Shown here piece by piece: positions 34,887-37,228 of a DNA stretch of 37,228 nucleotides (position 1 is its first letter; each line of letters opens with the position of its first letter). The DNA is from Lachnospiraceae bacterium. GTDB taxonomy: Bacteria; Bacillota; Clostridia; Lachnospirales; Lachnospiraceae. The notes under the pieces were generated by a model that ran no database searches, was not told where the DNA came from, and saw only the letters and a program-made list of their open reading frames with translations. Position numbers and translations under genes: made by a program. The stretch spans positions 1-37,228 of the forward strand of contig JAKSRT010000014.1 of NCBI GenBank assembly GCA_024403485.1, in the 5' to 3' direction.

Positions 34887-36179
34887 ATGAACCAGTACGC
34901 AATCAAGGGTGGTAATCCCCTTGTGGGCGAAGTGGAAATCGGCGGAGCAAAAAATGCTGCTCTTGGTATTTTGGCCGGTGCCATTTTGTCTGATGAGACT
35001 GTTGAAATAGAAAATTTGCCCGATCTTAGAGATACCAATGTTATGTTGGATGCATTAAGAAGTATGGGAGCTTATGTTGAGAAGGTTGATCGTCATACAG
35101 TTCGCATTAACGGCTCTACTATTTCGACCACTTTATTGGATATAGACAGTATTAAGAAAATCAGAGGCTCTTACTATTTTGCGGGAGCACTTCTTGGTAA
35201 ATATAAAAATGCCGAGGTTGCCCTTCCCGGTGGATGCAATATCGGTAGCCGTCCTGTAGACCAGCATATCAAAGGGTTCAGAGGACTTGGCGCATCTGTT
35301 GAAATTGAACACGGATGTATTGTTGCACAGGCTGATAGTCTTGTAGGAAGCCACATTTATTTGGATGTGGTTTCTGTTGGAGCGACAATCAATGTAATGC
35401 TTGCAGCAGTATTGGCGGAAGGCCAGACTTATATTGAAAATGCGGCCAAGGAACCTCATGTAGTAGATGTTGCTAACTTCCTTAACAGCATGGGAGCTTC
35501 CGTAAAGGGTGCAGGTACAGATGTTATTCGTATTAAGGGTGTTGAAAAACTTCACGGTGCTCATTATTCGATTATTCCCGATCAGATTGAAGCCGGAACA
35601 TTTATGCTGGCAGCAGCAGTTACAAAGGGCGATGTACTTATAAAGAATGTTATACCTAAGCATCTTGAATCAATTACTTCGAAACTTCTTGAAATCGGTT
35701 GTGAAATAGAAGAATTTGATGATGCAATCAGAGTTGTAAGTTCAAAGCCTTTCAGAACTACTACCGTAAAGACATTGCCTTATCCCGGGTTCCCTACGGA
35801 TATGCAGCCACAGATTGTAGTGGCTCTCGGTCTTGCTGACGGAACAAGTATTGTAACGGAAAGCATTTTTGAAAACCGTTTCAGATATGTTGATGAGCTT
35901 ACAAGACTTGGTGCTAATATTAAAGTAGAAGGCAACACCGCAGTAATAGAAGGTATCAGCAGATATACAGGTGCCAATATGACAGCTCCGGATCTTCGTG
36001 CCGGTGCAGCCCTGGTTGTAGCCGGTCTTGCTGCCGAAGGATATACACTTATTGATGATATTCATTTTGTTGAAAGAGGTTACGAAGATTTCCCTGAAAA
36101 ACTTAGAAGCCTTGGTGCCCAGATTAAAGTGGTATCCGATGACAAAGAATATACACGTTTTAAATTAGAAGCAATTTAA
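34887..36179 (+). CDS. murA: UDP-N-acetylglucosamine 1-carboxyvinyltransferase
   Basis: MurA transfers enolpyruvate from phosphoenolpyruvate to UDP-GlcNAc, the first committed step of peptidoglycan synthesis in the cytoplasm. 430 residues, normal length. It starts MNQYAIKGGNPLVGEVEIGG with the conserved GGAKNAAL (catalytic Lys22). It has the fosfomycin-target Cys117 in ALPGGCNIGSRPVDQHIKGF, TDMQPQIVVAL and ENRFRYVDEL, and ends with DIHFVERGYEDFPEKLRSLG. Firmicutes often carry two MurA paralogues; I cannot say which this is. GAGGAAA precedes the ATG. Confidence 0.96.
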   Translation: MNQYAIKGGNPLVGEVEIGGAKNAALGILAGAILSDETVEIENLPDLRDTNVMLDALRSMGAYVEKVDRHTVRINGSTISTTLLDIDSIKKIRGSYYFAGALLGKYKNAEVALPGGCNIGSRPVDQHIKGFRGLGASVEIEHGCIVAQADSLVGSHIYLDVVSVGATINVMLAAVLAEGQTYIENAAKEPHVVDVANFLNSMGASVKGAGTDVIRIKGVEKLHGAHYSIIPDQIEAGTFMLAAAVTKGDVLIKNVIPKHLESITSKLLEIGCEIEEFDDAIRVVSSKPFRTTTVKTLPYPGFPTDMQPQIVVALGLADGTSIVTESIFENRFRYVDELTRLGANIKVEGNTAVIEGISRYTGANMTAPDLRAGAALVVAGLAAEGYTLIDDIHFVERGYEDFPEKLRSLGAQIKVVSDDKEYTRFKLEAI

Positions 36180-36240
36180 ACATAAGATGTTAGTTATGTT
36201 CTATGACACAAATTAAAAAGTGATGCCGATATGATATGTA

Positions 36241-36278
36241 CCCTCTTTACTGGACAAACCAGTAAGGAGGGTATTTTT
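36241..36278 (+). terminator. terminator-like hairpin holding the SD of the IS remnant
   Basis: A 13-bp stem with one G-U (CCCTCTTTACTGG against CCAGTAAGGAGGG, loop ACAAA) is followed by TATTTTT. It can end murA transcripts. It also hides AAGGAGG, the SD of the transposase fragment, in its 3' arm, as many insertion sequences do to block expression from outside transcription. Confidence 0.75.
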
Positions 36279-36347
36279 ATGCGTTATAGCTATGAATTTA
36301 AGAGAAAATGTATCGAAAGTGCATTTGTTCGGCAATTAGCAGGCTAG
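36279..36347 (+). pseudogene. truncated IS3-like transposase (OrfA) start
   Basis: From the ATG at 36279 the frame reads MRYSYEFKRKCIE, the typical beginning of an IS3-family OrfA helix-turn-helix protein. It then departs from the family (SAFVRQLAG) and stops after 22 codons. The break is near 36317. The likely left end of the element is TGTACCCTC at about 36237. No OrfB or right end is seen. The family call rests on this short start and my memory of related elements. Confidence 0.55.
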
Positions 36348-36460
36348 GGCGATTCGGAGCGCGAATTGCAGGGATAGTGACTAAATCAGAATTCCTTGTT
36401 ACAGCAGATAAGTGTTCCTTTCGTTGGCAGGTGGGAGTTCCTTTCGCGGGCCGACGATGG
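36348..36460. other. non-coding spacer with short direct repeats
   Basis: No gene is credible here. GTTCCTTTCG occurs twice (36414-36423 and 36437-36446), 23 bases apart in similar surroundings. The stretch joins the IS fragment to the 72-bp array and may hold decayed copies of another repeat. Confidence 0.5.
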
Positions 36461-37036
36461 AAATTAGGTAATGAGCAGGGAAAAGCCGGGATTATTGCCT
36501 AAAACAGAGAACCGAACGGAAGACCGTGGCGAAAATTAGGTAATGAGCGTGGGAAAACCGGGATTATTGCCTAAAACAGAGAACCGAACGGAAGACCGCG
36601 GCGGAAATTAGGTAATGAGCGTGGGAAAACCGGGATTATTGCCTAAAACGGAGAGTTTACCGGAAGACCGCAGCAGAAATTAGGTAATGAGCAGGGAAAA
36701 ACCGGGATTATTACCTAAAACGGAGAACCGAACGGAAGACCGCAGCAGAAATTAGGTAATGAGCGTGGGAAAACCGGGATTATTACCTAAAACGGAGAGC
36801 CGAACGGAAGACCGCGGCGGAAATTAGGTAATGAGCAGGGAAAAACCGGGATTATTGCCTAAAATGGAGAGTCGAACGGCAGACCGCGGCAGAAATTAGG
36901 TAATGAGCAGGGGAAAACCGGGATTATTGCCTAAAACGGAGAGCCGAACGGAAGACCGTGGCAGAAATTAGGTAATGAGCAGAGAAAACTCGGGATTATT
37001 ACCTAAAACAGAATCTCTCACAGAAACCCGCGGCGA
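36461..37036 (+). repeat. eight tandem 72-bp repeats with internal inverted repeat
   Basis: Units start at 36461, 36533, 36605, 36677, 36749, 36821, 36893 and 36965, so each is exactly 72 bases. Every unit opens with the invariant AAATTAGGTAATGAGC and has ATTATTRCCTAAAA at positions 31-44. TTAGGTAAT can pair with ATTRCCTAA over a loop of about 20 bases. R is G in units 1, 2, 3, 6, 7 and A in 4, 5, 8. The rest of the unit (GGAGAGCCGAACGGAAGACC-like) varies more, and the last unit is degraded in its second half. All six frames meet stops within each unit, so the array does not code for protein. Not CRISPR: there are no unique spacers. Function unknown. Confidence 0.95.
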
Positions 37037-37056
37037 AAGAACAGTGAATAAAAAGA

Positions 37057-37096
37057 AATAATAAAAATCCCCGATGAGCTTAAACTCATTGGGGAT
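37057..37096 (-). terminator. terminator of the gene at the right edge
   Basis: On the minus strand ATCCCCAATGAG pairs with CTCATCGGGGAT around a 6-base loop and is followed by TTTTTATTATT. It lies 43 bases past the stop of the partial gene. Confidence 0.85.
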
Positions 37097-37139
37097 ATGT
37101 GATTTGTGACTGCTTGGTTTTACATAATTGCTTCAGATT

Positions 37140-37228
37140 TTAAATAATCTCTTCGATAGTAAGTTCCGGCCTTTCGGACAAATCTATGAATGTGCCGTCC
37201 GGACATTTTATGGTGGGACGAGCAAGTG
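37140..37228 (-). CDS. C-terminal end of an unknown protein
   Basis: The minus-strand frame entering from the right edge reads ARPTIKCPDGTFIDLSERPE and then LTIEEII before TAA at 37140-37142. The composition looks like real protein and a good terminator follows. Only about 29 codons are visible and I do not recognise the family. Confidence 0.6.
   Translation of the reverse strand, partial: LARPTIKCPDGTFIDLSERPELTIEEII

Noticed and set aside
36308-36502. 64-codon open frame running into the first repeat
   Set aside because: It is in a different frame from the transposase fragment, has no clear SD, and stops at the TAA present in every repeat; the repeats stop all six frames.
36461-37036. CRISPR array
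   Set aside because: Repeats are contiguous 72-bp units of near-identical sequence with no unique spacers, and no cas gene is present.

Overview
The window comes from a low-GC Gram-positive Firmicute. Lachnospiraceae (Butyrivibrio/Roseburia-like) fits best, judged from the protein families present (DUF6020, EpsG-type polymerase, DUF3048 lipoprotein, YjbM/RelQ-type alarmone synthetase, Crh-like HPr), clear GGAGG-type ribosome binding sites and the AT-rich intergenic DNA. The genus assignment is an inference, not a database result.

Layout. (1) 1-4740, minus strand: the 5' part of a DltA-like adenylating enzyme that runs off the left edge, 2-isopropylmalate synthase (leuA), an HPr-family protein whose phosphorylatable His15 is Glu while Ser46 is kept, and a DUF3048 lipoprotein. 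Hairpins sit between several of these genes. (2) 4978-21918, plus strand: one long surface-polysaccharide cluster with very tight spacing behind an extended -10 promoter. It encodes GDP-fucose synthesis (gmd, fcl), several glycosyltransferases, an initiating polyprenyl-phosphate sugar-phosphate transferase, a Wzz-like chain-length protein, an EpsG/Wzy-like polymerase, two late pseudaminic acid genes (pseI, pseF), a formyltransferase and a DUF4910 aminopeptidase-like protein. (3) 21979-24411, minus strand: a GT-C-like membrane protein, a small conserved-looking protein and an EamA permease. (4) 24501-28184, plus strand: two further large polytopic membrane proteins (one DUF6020). (5) 28328-36179, plus strand housekeeping: relQ, a coiled-coil membrane protein, a flavin reductase-like protein, DNA polymerase IV, a membrane-anchored SGNH hydrolase, a LysM/G5/M23 cell-wall peptidase and murA. 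(6) 36237-37139: a truncated IS3-like transposase start followed by eight exact-length 72-bp tandem repeats that code for nothing. The 3' end of a minus-strand gene closes the window.

How it works together. The central cluster probably makes a fucose- and pseudaminate-like-containing capsule or exopolysaccharide by a polymerase-dependent route. Pieces normally expected (flippase Wzx; PseB, PseC, PseH, PseG; tyrosine kinase) are not in the window and must be encoded elsewhere or replaced. The flanking GT-C-type proteins could add further sugars outside the membrane.

The most unusual element is the 72-bp repeat array. Its two inverted-repeat arms are nearly invariant, and the only change in the paired bases swaps an A-U pair for a G-U pair in plus-strand RNA. 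I could not match it to any named element.
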